From the NCBI RefSeq assembly GCF_014873535.1, contig NZ_JADBEF010000001.1:4774001-4838000 (forward strand): DNA of 64,000 nt, given 5' to 3'. Shown piece after piece: positions 18,999-27,789 of the stretch (position 1 is the first letter of the stretch; each line of letters begins with the position of its first letter). A program made the position numbers and the translations under genes. This DNA is from Nonomuraea africana. Its GTDB lineage: Bacteria; Actinomycetota; Actinomycetes; Streptosporangiales; Streptosporangiaceae. The notes beneath the pieces were generated by a model. It had not been told where the DNA came from. It ran no database searches and worked only from the letters and a program-made list of their open reading frames with translations.

Positions 18999-19774
18999 CC
19001 CGCGTCGCCCTGTGGGTGCTGGCCGCCCTCACCGCGCTGTACCTGGTGCTGCCGGTGTTCGTGGTGATCCCCACGTCCTTCTCCGACAGCGCGTTCCTGG
19101 AGTTCCCGCCGCAGGAGTGGTCGCTGCGCTGGTACGAGAACTTCTTCACCGACCTGACCTGGCTCGACAGCGCGCTGGCGAGCGTGCGGATCGCGGTGCT
19201 GGTCACGCTGGCCTCCCTGGTGCTCGGCACGGCGGCCGCGCTCGGCATGGTGCGCGGCCGCTACCCGCTGCGGGCGCTGGTGTCGGGGCTGGTGATGGCG
19301 CCGGTGCTGGTGCCGTACGTGATCATCGGCCTGGCCGTGTACGCCGCGTTCCTCGATCTCGGCCTCACCGAGACGACGCTCGGCTTCGTGCTCGTGCACA
19401 CCGCGCTGGCCGTGCCGTACGTGGTGATCACCGTGTCGTCGGCGCTGATGTCCTTCGACCGCCGCCTGGAGCAGGCCGCGATGAGCCTGGGCGCGGGCCC
19501 GGTCACCACCTTCGCGAGGGTGACGCTGCCGCTCATCGCGCCGAGCCTGGCCAGCGGCGCGGTCTTCGCGTTCGTCACCTCCTTCGACGAGGTGGTGACC
19601 AGCGTGTTCCTGTCCGGCCCCGACCTGACCACGCTGCCGGTGCAGATGTGGTCGGGGGTGCGGGTCCAGATCGACCCGACGGTCGCGGCGGTGTCGAGCA
19701 TGCTGCTGCTCCTCACCCTCTCGCTGTTCGCCGCCGCCGGGCTGGCCCGGTTGATCCGACGGAGGAAGTCATGA
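18995..19774 (+). CDS. ABC transporter permease (PotC-like)
   Basis: 259 aa. ATG at 18995 overlaps the previous stop (ATGA) and has GGGAGG 6 nt upstream. Six membrane helices are visible, beginning with ALWVLAALTALYLVLPVFVVIP. The coupling loop reads AAMSLGAGPVTTFARVTLPL (about residues 162-181) and is followed by IAPSLASGAVFAFVTSFDEV, the block that distinguishes PotC-like partners. The second half of the importer channel. It overlaps the ATPase gene by four bases, so stoichiometric translation is likely. Confidence 0.93.
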   Translation: MTRVALWVLAALTALYLVLPVFVVIPTSFSDSAFLEFPPQEWSLRWYENFFTDLTWLDSALASVRIAVLVTLASLVLGTAAALGMVRGRYPLRALVSGLVMAPVLVPYVIIGLAVYAAFLDLGLTETTLGFVLVHTALAVPYVVITVSSALMSFDRRLEQAAMSLGAGPVTTFARVTLPLIAPSLASGAVFAFVTSFDEVVTSVFLSGPDLTTLPVQMWSGVRVQIDPTVAAVSSMLLLLTLSLFAAAGLARLIRRRKS

Positions 19775-20778
19775 ACGGCACAGTGAACGGCCCAGTGAAC
19801 GGCACAGTCGACGTGCGCGGGATCTCCAAGAGGTACGGCGAGGCCGTCGCGCTGGACGACGTGAGCCTGCACGTCAGGCCCGGCACCTTCATGACGCTGC
19901 TCGGCAGCAGCGGATCGGGCAAGTCGACGCTGCTCAACGTGGTGGCCGGGTTCACCGAGCCGACCTCGGGCACGGTCGAGGTGGACGGCACGGACATCAC
20001 CAAGGCCCCGCCGTACAAGCGCGACCTCGGCATGGTGTTCCAGCACTACGCGCTCTTCCCGCACATGACCGTCTTCGAGAACGTGGCCTTCCCGCTGCGG
20101 CGGCGGCGCGTGCGCGGCGCCGAGCTGACCAGGAAGGTGGCGGAGGCGCTGGAGGTCGTGGAGCTGGGCGCGCTGCGCGACAGGCGGCCCGCCCAGCTGT
20201 CCGGCGGACAGCAGCAGCGCGTGGCGCTGGCCAGGGCGATCGTCTTCGAGCCGCGCGTGCTGCTGATGGACGAGCCGCTCGGCGCGCTGGACAAGCGGCT
20301 GCGCGAGCAGCTCCAGCTGGAGATCAAGCGCCTGCACAGGGAGCTCGGCATCACCTTCGTGTTCGTCACCCACGACCAGGAGGAGGCGCTGACCATGTCC
20401 GACAGCATCGCGCTGCTGCGCGATGGCCGGATCGTGCAGGTCGGCACGCCCGAGGACCTCTACGAGCGCCCCGCCTCCCGCTACGTCGCCGAGTTCCTCG
20501 GCGAGTCGAACCTGCTGGGCCCGCTGCTGGTCAGGCCGCAGAAGGTACGGCTGAGCGCACCGGGCACGGAGCTGCCCGCAGGGCACCAGGCCCACGACGG
20601 GAAGGTGCTCGAGGTCATCTACCTCGGCAGCGGGCTGCGCGTGGAGGTGGAGCTGCGCGACGGCAGCCGGCTGGTCGCCCGCACCGAGAGCAGGCCCGAC
20701 CCGCTCCCCCGTCCAGGCGACGCCGTCGTGGCCCACTGGAGCCCAGCCGACTGCGTCACCGTTCCCGATCTTCACTAA
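19771..20778 (+). CDS. ABC transporter ATPase (PotA-like)
   Basis: 335 aa; ATG at 19771 with GGAGGA 5 nt upstream. Walker A is GSSGSGKST (about residues 46-54), the Q loop VFQHYALFPHMTV, the signature LSGGQQQRVALARAI, Walker B VLLMDEPLGALD and the switch His in VFVTHDQEEA. A TOBE-like C-terminal domain follows from about 255 (VRPQKVRLSAPG; VLEVIYLGSGLRVEVEL). The first 13 codons are three copies of a 12-bp repeat giving NGTVNGPVNGTV, an extra N-terminal extension compared with PotA. It energises the upstream permease pair. Confidence 0.95.
   Translation: MNGTVNGPVNGTVDVRGISKRYGEAVALDDVSLHVRPGTFMTLLGSSGSGKSTLLNVVAGFTEPTSGTVEVDGTDITKAPPYKRDLGMVFQHYALFPHMTVFENVAFPLRRRRVRGAELTRKVAEALEVVELGALRDRRPAQLSGGQQQRVALARAIVFEPRVLLMDEPLGALDKRLREQLQLEIKRLHRELGITFVFVTHDQEEALTMSDSIALLRDGRIVQVGTPEDLYERPASRYVAEFLGESNLLGPLLVRPQKVRLSAPGTELPAGHQAHDGKVLEVIYLGSGLRVEVELRDGSRLVARTESRPDPLPRPGDAVVAHWSPADCVTVPDLH
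19774..19809 (+). repeat. Three tandem 12-bp repeats in the ATPase N-terminus
   Basis: AACGGCACAGTG, AACGGCCCAGTG, AACGGCACAGTC: in-frame copies encoding NGTV, NGPV, NGTV directly after the start codon. Likely replication slippage; copy number may vary between strains. Confidence 0.85.
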
Positions 20779-20788
20779 GGAGGCCGCC

Positions 20789-21955
20789 ATGCGTTCCATC
20801 AGAGACGGCGTCGAGCTGAGCGCCGAACAGCGGGAGTTCGTGGCGCTCGCCCGCGACTTCGCCGCCCGCGAGATCAGGCCCAGGGCCAGGGAGGTGGACG
20901 ACGCCGACCACGCCTCGCCCCTCGATCTGTGGGCCAAGGCCGCCAAGCTGGGGCTGACCTCCTTCATGCTGCCCGAGGAGTACGGCGGGGGCGGCGTCGG
21001 CGACCTGGTCACCCAGGCGCTGGTGTCGGAGGAGCTGTGCTACGGCGACATCGGGATCGGCAACCTGCTCACCTCCAACGGCTTCTTCGCCGGGCCGATC
21101 GAGGCGCTCGGCACGGCCGCGCAGAAGGAGAGGTGGCTGGCGCCGCTGACCGGAGACGATCCGCCGCTCACCGCGCTGGCGGTGACCGAGCCCGACGTCG
21201 GGTCCGACGCCGCCGCGCTGCGCACGCGTGCCGTACGGGACGGCTCGTCCTACGTCCTGACCGGGCAGAAGACGTGGATCTCCAACGCGCCCTACGCGAA
21301 GTGGATCGTCGTGTTCGCGACCGTGGACCCCGAGCTGCGCTCGCGCGGGGTGACCGCGTTCGTGGTCGACACCGACGCGCCGGGTGTCAGGATCGGTCAG
21401 CCGTTGCCGAAGATGGGGCAGCGGGCCATCGTCTGCGCCGAGGTGTTCCTCGACGCGGTGCGGGTGCCGGTCGAGAACCGGCTCGGCGAGGAGGGCCAGG
21501 GCTTCTACGGGCTGATGCGGACCTTCGACTCCGCGCGCATCCTGCTGGCGGCGGCGTGCACCGGGCTCTCGCGGGCCGCGCTGGACACCACCGTGGCGTA
21601 CGCCAGGGAGCGGGTGCAGTTCGGCAAGCCGATCATCGAGCACCAGGCGGTGGCCTTCCGGCTGGCCGACATGGCCGCGAAGATCGACGTTTCGCGCCTT
21701 CTCACACAGCGGGCGGCGCGGCTGTTCGACGCGGGCGAGCCCGCCGCCGAGGAGTCGGCGATCGCCAAGCTGACCGCCTCGGAGAACGCCATGTGGTGCG
21801 CGTGGGCCGCCCTGCAGACCCACGGCGGCTGGGGCTACTCCCGTGAGCTGCTCCTGGAGAAGTGGATGCGCGACGCGAAGCTCGAGGAGATCGAGGAGGG
21901 CACCTCCGACATCCAGCGCCTGATCATCTCCCGCTCGCTGGCCAGGTCGGCGTGA
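20789..21955 (+). CDS. Acyl-CoA dehydrogenase
   Basis: 388 aa; AAGGAGG 6 nt before the ATG, 10 nt after the ATPase stop. FAD-dependent alpha,beta-dehydrogenation of an acyl-CoA thioester. Visible marks: LPEEYGGGGVGDLV, AVTEPDVGSD for flavin and substrate contact, KTWISNAPYAKW, VQFGKPIIEHQAVAFRLADM, LQTHGGWGYSRE and the C-terminal IEEGTSDIQRLIISR whose Glu region corresponds to the catalytic base of short-chain enzymes. Its place in an operon with a CoA ligase and a decarboxylase-like enzyme suggests it acts on the CoA thioester made from the imported compound. Substrate chain length is unknown. Confidence 0.92.
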   Translation: MRSIRDGVELSAEQREFVALARDFAAREIRPRAREVDDADHASPLDLWAKAAKLGLTSFMLPEEYGGGGVGDLVTQALVSEELCYGDIGIGNLLTSNGFFAGPIEALGTAAQKERWLAPLTGDDPPLTALAVTEPDVGSDAAALRTRAVRDGSSYVLTGQKTWISNAPYAKWIVVFATVDPELRSRGVTAFVVDTDAPGVRIGQPLPKMGQRAIVCAEVFLDAVRVPVENRLGEEGQGFYGLMRTFDSARILLAAACTGLSRAALDTTVAYARERVQFGKPIIEHQAVAFRLADMAAKIDVSRLLTQRAARLFDAGEPAAEESAIAKLTASENAMWCAWAALQTHGGWGYSRELLLEKWMRDAKLEEIEEGTSDIQRLIISRSLARSA

Positions 21956-24006
21956 TCTTCTCCGACCCCTCGTCCGTGGCGGTCGTCGGCGCCTCCGCCA
22001 ACCCGGCCAAGTGGGGATACTGGCTGGCCAGAGGGGCGCTGCGCGGCGCGCACCGGCGCAAGGTGTACCTGGTGAACAGGTCGGGCGCCGTCGTCGACGG
22101 CGTCGCCGCCGCGCCCGGCCTGCGCGACCTGCCGGAGGTCCCCGAGCTGGCCGTGCTGTGCGTGCCCGCCGAGACCCTGCCCGACGTCGTCGAGGAGGCG
22201 CTGGAGCTCGGCGTGCGCGGCTTCCTCGGCATCACCGCCGGCCTCGGCGCGGAGCGGGAGGCCCGCCTGGCCGCCCGGATCCGCGCCGCCGGGGCGCGCC
22301 TGGTCGGCCCGAACTGCCTCGGCGTGTACGACGCGGCCACCTCGCTGGAGCTGGCATGGGGCAACTTCACCCCCGGCTCGCTCGGCATCGTCTCCCAGTC
22401 GGGCCAGCTCGGGCTCGAGCTCGCGGGGCTGGCCGGAGAGGCGGGCATCGGCGTGTCCAGGTTCGTGTCGGTGGGCAACCAGGCCGACGTCACCGCCGCC
22501 GAGATGCTGGCAGGGCTGGCCGGCCACGACCGCACGGCCGTGGTGGTGCTCTACCTGGAGAGCTTCATGGACGGCAGGCGGCTGGTGGAGACGCTGGCCG
22601 GGCTGCGCGCGTCGGGTAAGCCGGTGATCGTGCTGACCGTCGGGACGAGCCAGGCGGGCAGGGAGGCGGCGCTGTCCCACACCGGGGCGCTCACGTCGGG
22701 CACCGAGGTGGTGGAGGCGGCGTGCAGGGCGGCGGGCGCGATCCTCGTCCAGACGCCCGCCCAGGCGGTGGACGTGGCCCAGCTCCTGCTCGACGCGCCC
22801 GCGCCGGTGGGCCGGCGGATCGCCGTGGTCGGCGACAGCGGCGGGCAGGGGGCGATCGCGGCCGACGTGCTCAGCCGCCACGGCCTCGCCGTCCCGCCGC
22901 TGGGCCCGGCCTCCAGCGCCGCGGTGGCCGCGCTGCTGCCGTCCGGCGCGGGCGTGCGCAACCCGATCGACCTCGCTGGGGCGGGAGAGCGGGATCTCAC
23001 CACCTACGCCAGGCTCGTGGAAGTGCTGCTGGGCAGCGGGGAGATCGATGGGGTGGTGCTGACCGGCTACTTCGGCTCCTACGGCGCGGACGCTCCCTCG
23101 CTGGTCGAGGCGGAGCTCGAGGTGGTCGACGAGCTGGGCGGGCTGGTGCGACGGCGCGCGATGCCCGTCGTGGTGCACAGCATGAGCCGCGACTCGGCCG
23201 CCGTCAGGGCGCTCAGGGAGCACGGCGTCCCGACGTACGCGACGATCGACCAGGTGGGCTGGTCGCTGGGACTGGCCACCGAGCTGGCCCTGCGCACCCC
23301 TCGTGCGCCGGCCGCAGGGGCGGGCGGTCCCGGCCCCGGGACGGCCCCCGGGTATCTGGCCGCGCGCGCCGTCATCGCCGCCCAGGGAGTCGCCTTCCCC
23401 GGCGCCGTGGCGGTGCGCACGGCCGACGACGTCCTGCGCGGCGCCGCGGGGCTGCGGCCGCCGTACGTGCTCAAGGCCGCGTGGCTGGCGCACAAGACCG
23501 AGGTCGGCGGGGTCGTGGTGGGCCTGCGGGAGCCGGCGGAGGCGGCGGCCGCGCTCGACGGCCTGCGCGCGCGGCTGGGAGAGGGCGAGTACGTGCTGGA
23601 GGAGATGGACGTCCGCCCGCACACCGTGGAACTGATCGTGGGCGCCCGCAGGGACCCGGCGTTCGGCGCCGTGGTGCTCGCGGGCGTCGGAGGGACGCTG
23701 AGCGAGCTGCACCGCGACATCGCCGTGGAGCTCGCGCCGGTGACCGAGGAGGAGGCCGCGGTGATGCTCAGCGGACTGAAGGCGTTCCCGCTGCTGGACG
23801 GCTGGCGCGGCGCGCCCCAGGTCGACCTGCCCGCCGCGGCGGCGGCCGTGGCCGCGGTGTCCAGGCTGGTCGCCGACCGGCCGGACATCGCCGAGTGCGA
23901 GGTCAACCCCCTGCGCGTCGGCCCGGACGGCGCGCTGGCCGTGGACGCCCTCGTGGTGCCCGCGGCGGAGGAGCCCGTGGAACCCGCGACGGAGGAACGG
24001 GCATGA
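21952..24006 (+). CDS. ADP-forming acyl-CoA ligase (acetate-CoA ligase family)
   Basis: 684 aa from the GTG at 21952, which overlaps the preceding stop as GTGA. The fused alpha-beta layout of NDP-forming acyl-CoA synthetases is visible: a CoA-binding domain (VAVVGASANPAKWGYWLARG), the succinyl-CoA ligase-like domain with the phosphohistidine loop region (LSHTGALTSG, about residue 240), then an ATP-grasp domain from about 455 (LKAAWLAHKTEVGGVVVGL, VELIVGARRDPAFGAVVLAGVGG, IAECEVNPLRVGPDG). No GNAT acetyltransferase domain is attached. It makes a CoA thioester from an acid with ATP giving ADP, which is a reversible, energy-conserving reaction. Here it probably supplies the acyl-CoA dehydrogenase. 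Confidence 0.9.
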   Translation: MIFSDPSSVAVVGASANPAKWGYWLARGALRGAHRRKVYLVNRSGAVVDGVAAAPGLRDLPEVPELAVLCVPAETLPDVVEEALELGVRGFLGITAGLGAEREARLAARIRAAGARLVGPNCLGVYDAATSLELAWGNFTPGSLGIVSQSGQLGLELAGLAGEAGIGVSRFVSVGNQADVTAAEMLAGLAGHDRTAVVVLYLESFMDGRRLVETLAGLRASGKPVIVLTVGTSQAGREAALSHTGALTSGTEVVEAACRAAGAILVQTPAQAVDVAQLLLDAPAPVGRRIAVVGDSGGQGAIAADVLSRHGLAVPPLGPASSAAVAALLPSGAGVRNPIDLAGAGERDLTTYARLVEVLLGSGEIDGVVLTGYFGSYGADAPSLVEAELEVVDELGGLVRRRAMPVVVHSMSRDSAAVRALREHGVPTYATIDQVGWSLGLATELALRTPRAPAAGAGGPGPGTAPGYLAARAVIAAQGVAFPGAVAVRTADDVLRGAAGLRPPYVLKAAWLAHKTEVGGVVVGLREPAEAAAALDGLRARLGEGEYVLEEMDVRPHTVELIVGARRDPAFGAVVLAGVGGTLSELHRDIAVELAPVTEEEAAVMLSGLKAFPLLDGWRGAPQVDLPAAAAAVAAVSRLVADRPDIAECEVNPLRVGPDGALAVDALVVPAAEEPVEPATEERA

Positions 24007-25556
24007 CCGGCGGCCAGGCGCTCGTGCGGGCCCTCGCCCGGCACGGCGTGGACACGGTGTTCGGCATCCCCGGCACGCACAACCTGGAGATCTACGCCGC
24101 GCTGGCCGCGCACGGCGTGCGGCACGTCGGCACCAGGCACGAGCAGGGCGCGGGCTACGCGGCCGACGGCTACGCGAGAATGACGGGACGGCCCGGCGTG
24201 GCCGTGGTGACCTCGGGCCCCGCGGTGCTCAACGCGGCGGCGGCCATCGGGCAGGCCTACTCCGACTCGGTCCCCGTGCTGCTCGTCTCCCCCGGCATGC
24301 CGCTGCGCCACCCCGGCGCGGGCAACGGGCTGCTGCACGAGACCAGGGAGCGGGCGATGGGCGCGGTCGCCGCCCGCAGCCTGCGGGTGACGAGCGTGGC
24401 GGAGATCCCGGTGGCGGTGGCCCAGGCGTTCGCCGAGATGACCGGCGGCCGTCCGCGCCCGGTGCATCTGGAGATCCCCTTCGACGTGCTGGAGGAGGAG
24501 GCCACCGCCCCGGACGTCGCGCCGCTCCCCCGCACGGTCCACCGGCCCGCCGGGGAGGACCTCGACGCGGCCGCCGCGGTCCTGGGCGCGGCGCGGCTGC
24601 CGCTGATCATCGCGGGTGGCGGCGCCAGGGCCGCCGCGGGCGCGCTGCCGGCCCTGGCCGAACGGCTCGGCGCGCCGGTGGTCACCACGGCCAACGGTAC
24701 GGGCGTCGTCCCGGGCGACCATCCGCTCGCGCTCGGCGCGGGGCCGCACCTGGCGGCCGTCAGGGCGGCGGCCGAGGAGGCGGACGCGGTCCTGGTGGTG
24801 GGGAGCGAGCTGGCCCCCGCCGACCTGTGGAACGGACCGCTGCCGCTGGACGGCAAGGTGGTGCGGATCGACGTCGACCCGGTCCAGGCCGTCACCAACG
24901 CCCGTCCCGAGGTGGTGCTGGTCGGCGACGCGGGCGCGGCGCTGGACGGGCTGCTGGCCCGGCTCGGCCCGTCCGCCGCCGCCGTACCGCCGCACGTGGC
25001 GCGCTGGCGGGAGCGGATGCGGGCGGAGGCGGAGCGAGAGGGCGCGCGATGGCTCGGGATCGTGCGCGCCCTGGCCGCGGCGCTCGGCCCCGACGGGGTG
25101 GTGGCCGGCGACAGCGCGATGGCCTGCTACTACGGCGCGCTCCCCAACCTGGGCGGCCGGCTGCTCTACCCGGCCGGGTTCGGCACGCTCGGGTACGGCC
25201 TGCCCGCCGCGATCGGAGCCGCGGTGGCGGGTCCCGGCCGCCCCGTCGCCGCGCTGATGGGCGACGGCGGCCTCATGTTCACCGTGGCCGAGCTGGCCAC
25301 CGCCGTCCAGCTGGGCCTGCCGTTGCCGGTGGTCGTGGTGGACAACGGCGGCTACGGTGAGATCCGCGCCGAGATGGCGGCCAGGCACGACCCCGTGCAC
25401 GCGGTCGACCTGCCCTCTCCCGACTTCCCCCTGCTGGCCCACGCCCTCGGCGCGTACGGCACGGCCGCCGAGGACCCCGAAGCCCTGCGCGCGGCCCTGG
25501 TCGCCGCGCTCAAGGCCGACCGCCCCACGCTCATCCACGTCAGGGAGGACACATGA
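24003..25556 (+). CDS. Thiamine diphosphate-dependent decarboxylase/synthase-like enzyme
   Basis: 517 aa, ATGA overlap with the ligase. Three-domain ThDP enzyme: the pyrimidine domain with VFGIPGTHNLEIY and the activating Glu in GTRHEQGAGYAADGYAR (about residue 48), a central domain, and the diphosphate domain with GDGGLMFTVAEL...NNGGYGEI (about 420-455). The set resembles the acetolactate synthase superfamily branch that includes 5-guanidino-2-oxopentanoate decarboxylase (AruI) and benzoylformate decarboxylase; FAD-binding hallmarks of true acetolactate synthase are not obvious. With an amino acid dehydrogenase immediately downstream, decarboxylation of a 2-oxo acid to an aldehyde is the likeliest role. 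A paralogue lies at 58619-60214. Confidence 0.85.
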   Translation: MTGGQALVRALARHGVDTVFGIPGTHNLEIYAALAAHGVRHVGTRHEQGAGYAADGYARMTGRPGVAVVTSGPAVLNAAAAIGQAYSDSVPVLLVSPGMPLRHPGAGNGLLHETRERAMGAVAARSLRVTSVAEIPVAVAQAFAEMTGGRPRPVHLEIPFDVLEEEATAPDVAPLPRTVHRPAGEDLDAAAAVLGAARLPLIIAGGGARAAAGALPALAERLGAPVVTTANGTGVVPGDHPLALGAGPHLAAVRAAAEEADAVLVVGSELAPADLWNGPLPLDGKVVRIDVDPVQAVTNARPEVVLVGDAGAALDGLLARLGPSAAAVPPHVARWRERMRAEAEREGARWLGIVRALAAALGPDGVVAGDSAMACYYGALPNLGGRLLYPAGFGTLGYGLPAAIGAAVAGPGRPVAALMGDGGLMFTVAELATAVQLGLPLPVVVVDNGGYGEIRAEMAARHDPVHAVDLPSPDFPLLAHALGAYGTAAEDPEALRAALVAALKADRPTLIHVREDT

Positions 25557-26674
25557 GCCTGCTGGAGATCACCTGGACCGACCCCGTCACCGCGCGGCGC
25601 GGTTACGTGGTCATCGACAGCCTGGTGCGCGGCGTCGCCAGCGGCGGGCTGCGGCTGCGCGAGGGCTGCACGCTGGAAGAGGTGCGCGGCCTGGCCCGCG
25701 GCATGTCGCTGAAGGAGGCGCTGGTCCACACCCCCGGCGACCGGTACGTCCCGATGGGCGGGGCCAAGGGCGGCATCGACATCGATCCGGGCGATCCCGA
25801 GGCACGCGCGGTGCTCAAGCGGTTCGTCACCGCCGTGCTGCCGGTGATCAGGGAGCAGTGGAGCACCGGCGAGGACTTCGGCCTGCGCCAGGAGACACTC
25901 GACGAGATCGCCGCGGAGCTCGGCCTGGCCTCGACGGTGGAGGCCGCCTTCGCGCTGGTGGCGGACGAGGACGCGGCCCGCGCCCGGCTGCGCGCCGCGA
26001 TGGCCGAGGTGGTGGAGGGCGTGCCCCTCGCCGACCTGGTGGGCGGGTACGGCGTGGCCCAGGCGGCGCTGGCCCTCGGCTCCTACGAGACGGCGGTCGT
26101 GCAGGGCTTCGGCTCCATCGGCGGGGCGGCGGCGCGCTACCTGGCCAGAGCGGGCGTGCGGGTGGTGGGCATCGCCGACAGGGAGGGCCTCATGCTCTGC
26201 CCTGACGGGCTCGACGTGGAGCGGATGCTCGCCGCCAGGGACGGCGGCGGCGTCGTGGACCGGGCGTGCCTGCGCCCCGGTGACACGACGGCGCCGCGCG
26301 AGGCGTGGCTCGACGTCGAGGCCGACCTGCTGGTGCCCGCCGCCATGTCGTACGTCATCGGCCCCGCCGAGGCGGCCAGGGTGAAGGCCAGGGTGGTGGT
26401 CGAGGGCGCGAACCTGCCCACGCTGCCGGAGGCGGAGGCGGCGATGACCGCCAGAGGCGTCACCGTCGTGCCGGACTTCCTGGCGAACGTGATGACCAAC
26501 GCCTGGTGGTGGTGGGTGGTGTTCGGCGACATCGAGCCGACGCCGGAGGCGGCCTTCGACAAGATCGCCACGACGATGCGGCGGCTGGTCGAAACGGTGT
26601 CCGCGGAGGGGGTGCCGCTGCGCAAGGCGGCGCTCGCCCTGGCGGAGAGGAACGCCGCTGCGCTGATCCGGTAG
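25553..26674 (+). CDS. Glu/Leu/Phe/Val-type amino acid dehydrogenase, divergent
   Basis: 373 aa; ATGA overlap with the ThDP enzyme gene. The ELFV family is shown by GGLRLREGCTLEEVRGLARGMSLKEALV, split here as GGLRLREG and LARGMSLK, then PMGGAKGGIDIDP with the substrate-binding Lys, the NAD(P) fold VVQGFGSIGGAAARYLARAG (about 185-204), and VVVEGANLPTLPEAE. Where glutamate dehydrogenases have GPDMGT, this protein has GEDFGLRQE, so the active-site region has diverged. It would oxidatively deaminate an amino acid to a 2-oxo acid. Last gene of the coupled set; 71 nt separate it from the LLM gene. Confidence 0.88.
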   Translation: MSLLEITWTDPVTARRGYVVIDSLVRGVASGGLRLREGCTLEEVRGLARGMSLKEALVHTPGDRYVPMGGAKGGIDIDPGDPEARAVLKRFVTAVLPVIREQWSTGEDFGLRQETLDEIAAELGLASTVEAAFALVADEDAARARLRAAMAEVVEGVPLADLVGGYGVAQAALALGSYETAVVQGFGSIGGAAARYLARAGVRVVGIADREGLMLCPDGLDVERMLAARDGGGVVDRACLRPGDTTAPREAWLDVEADLLVPAAMSYVIGPAEAARVKARVVVEGANLPTLPEAEAAMTARGVTVVPDFLANVMTNAWWWWVVFGDIEPTPEAAFDKIATTMRRLVETVSAEGVPLRKAALALAERNAAALIR

Positions 26675-26745
26675 CTCACCGATCTGGTCACCGGGAGGCT
26701 CCTGGACGATGATGTGATCACGGCATCTGGTGACAGGAGGCGGCT

Positions 26746-27783
26746 GTGCGTCTGGGATTGAGCATCGGCACCCTCGGCCCCGCGGCGGCCGACCCGCACG
26801 CCCAGCTCACGCTGGTGCAGGAGGCCGAACGGCTCGGCTACGACTCGGCGTGGGCCTCCGAGGGCTACGGCGTCGACCCGGCCACGACCCTGGCCTGGCT
26901 GGCCGCGGGCACCGAGCGCATCGCGCTGGGCACGGGCGTGATCCAGATGTCCAGCCGCACCGCGGTCGCCACCGCCATGGCCGCGGCCACCGTCGACAGG
27001 GTCTCGGACGGCAGGTTCCTGCTCGGCCTCGGCGCCTCGGGCCCGCAGGTATCGGAGGGCTGGCACGGGCAGCGCTACGAGCGCCCGCTGGCCCACCTGC
27101 GCGACTACGTGGCCGTCGTGCGGACCGCGCTCGAGCAGCGGCCGGTCGAGCACGAGGGCCCCAGCATCGTGCTGCCGTTACCCGACAGCAGGGGCAAGGC
27201 GCTGACGATGACGATCGGGCCGGTCCGCCGGCCGCTGCCCATCCACCTGGCCGCCATGGGCCCGAAGGCGGTCGAGCTGGCGGGCGAGGTCGCCGACGGC
27301 TGGCTGCCCATCCACTTCCCGCCCGAGCACGTCGCGGACACGCTCGCGCACCTGCGCGCGGGGGCGGCCCGCGCGGGGCGCGACGCGGCGCGGGTGGAGG
27401 TGTCGCCGATGGTCATGGCCATGGTCGACGACGACGCCGACTACGCCCGCGACATGGTGCGGCCGATGCTGGCGCTGTATCTGGGCGGCATGGGCACCAA
27501 GGGCGTCAACTTCTACAACCGCCTCGCGCACCGCCTCGGGTTCGGCCAGGCCGCCTCCCGGGTGCAGGACGCCTACCTCGACGGCGACATGGGCGAGGCC
27601 GTGGAGGAACTGCCCGACGAGCTGATCGACGCGCTGACCCTGTGCGGCACACCCGAGCGCGTGAGGGAGCTGATGGACGCCTACCGCAAGGCGGGCGCGA
27701 CCCGGCTGATCGTCGGCCTCAACGCCCCTACGACCGACGACCGCGTCGAGCAGCTCGGCTGGCTGGCCGAGCTCAACACCTGA
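26746..27783 (+). CDS. LLM class F420-dependent oxidoreductase
   Basis: 345 aa; ACAGGAGG 5 nt before the GTG. Luciferase-like TIM barrel: LGLSIGTLGPAAADPHAQLTLVQEAERLGYDSAWASEGYG compressed into the N-terminal strand and helix, then LGTGVIQMSSRTAVATAMAA, DGRFLLGLGASGPQVSEGWHG, PLPIHLAAMGPKAVELAGEVADGWLP and CGTPERVRELMDAYRKAGATRLIVG. Most actinomycete members use cofactor F420 for hydride transfer to unsaturated or carbonyl substrates. It shares strand with the catabolic operon but has its own spacing, so it may be an accessory oxidoreductase for the same pathway. The substrate is unknown. Confidence 0.9.
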   Translation: MRLGLSIGTLGPAAADPHAQLTLVQEAERLGYDSAWASEGYGVDPATTLAWLAAGTERIALGTGVIQMSSRTAVATAMAAATVDRVSDGRFLLGLGASGPQVSEGWHGQRYERPLAHLRDYVAVVRTALEQRPVEHEGPSIVLPLPDSRGKALTMTIGPVRRPLPIHLAAMGPKAVELAGEVADGWLPIHFPPEHVADTLAHLRAGAARAGRDAARVEVSPMVMAMVDDDADYARDMVRPMLALYLGGMGTKGVNFYNRLAHRLGFGQAASRVQDAYLDGDMGEAVEELPDELIDALTLCGTPERVRELMDAYRKAGATRLIVGLNAPTTDDRVEQLGWLAELNT

Positions 27784-27789
27784 CCGGGG

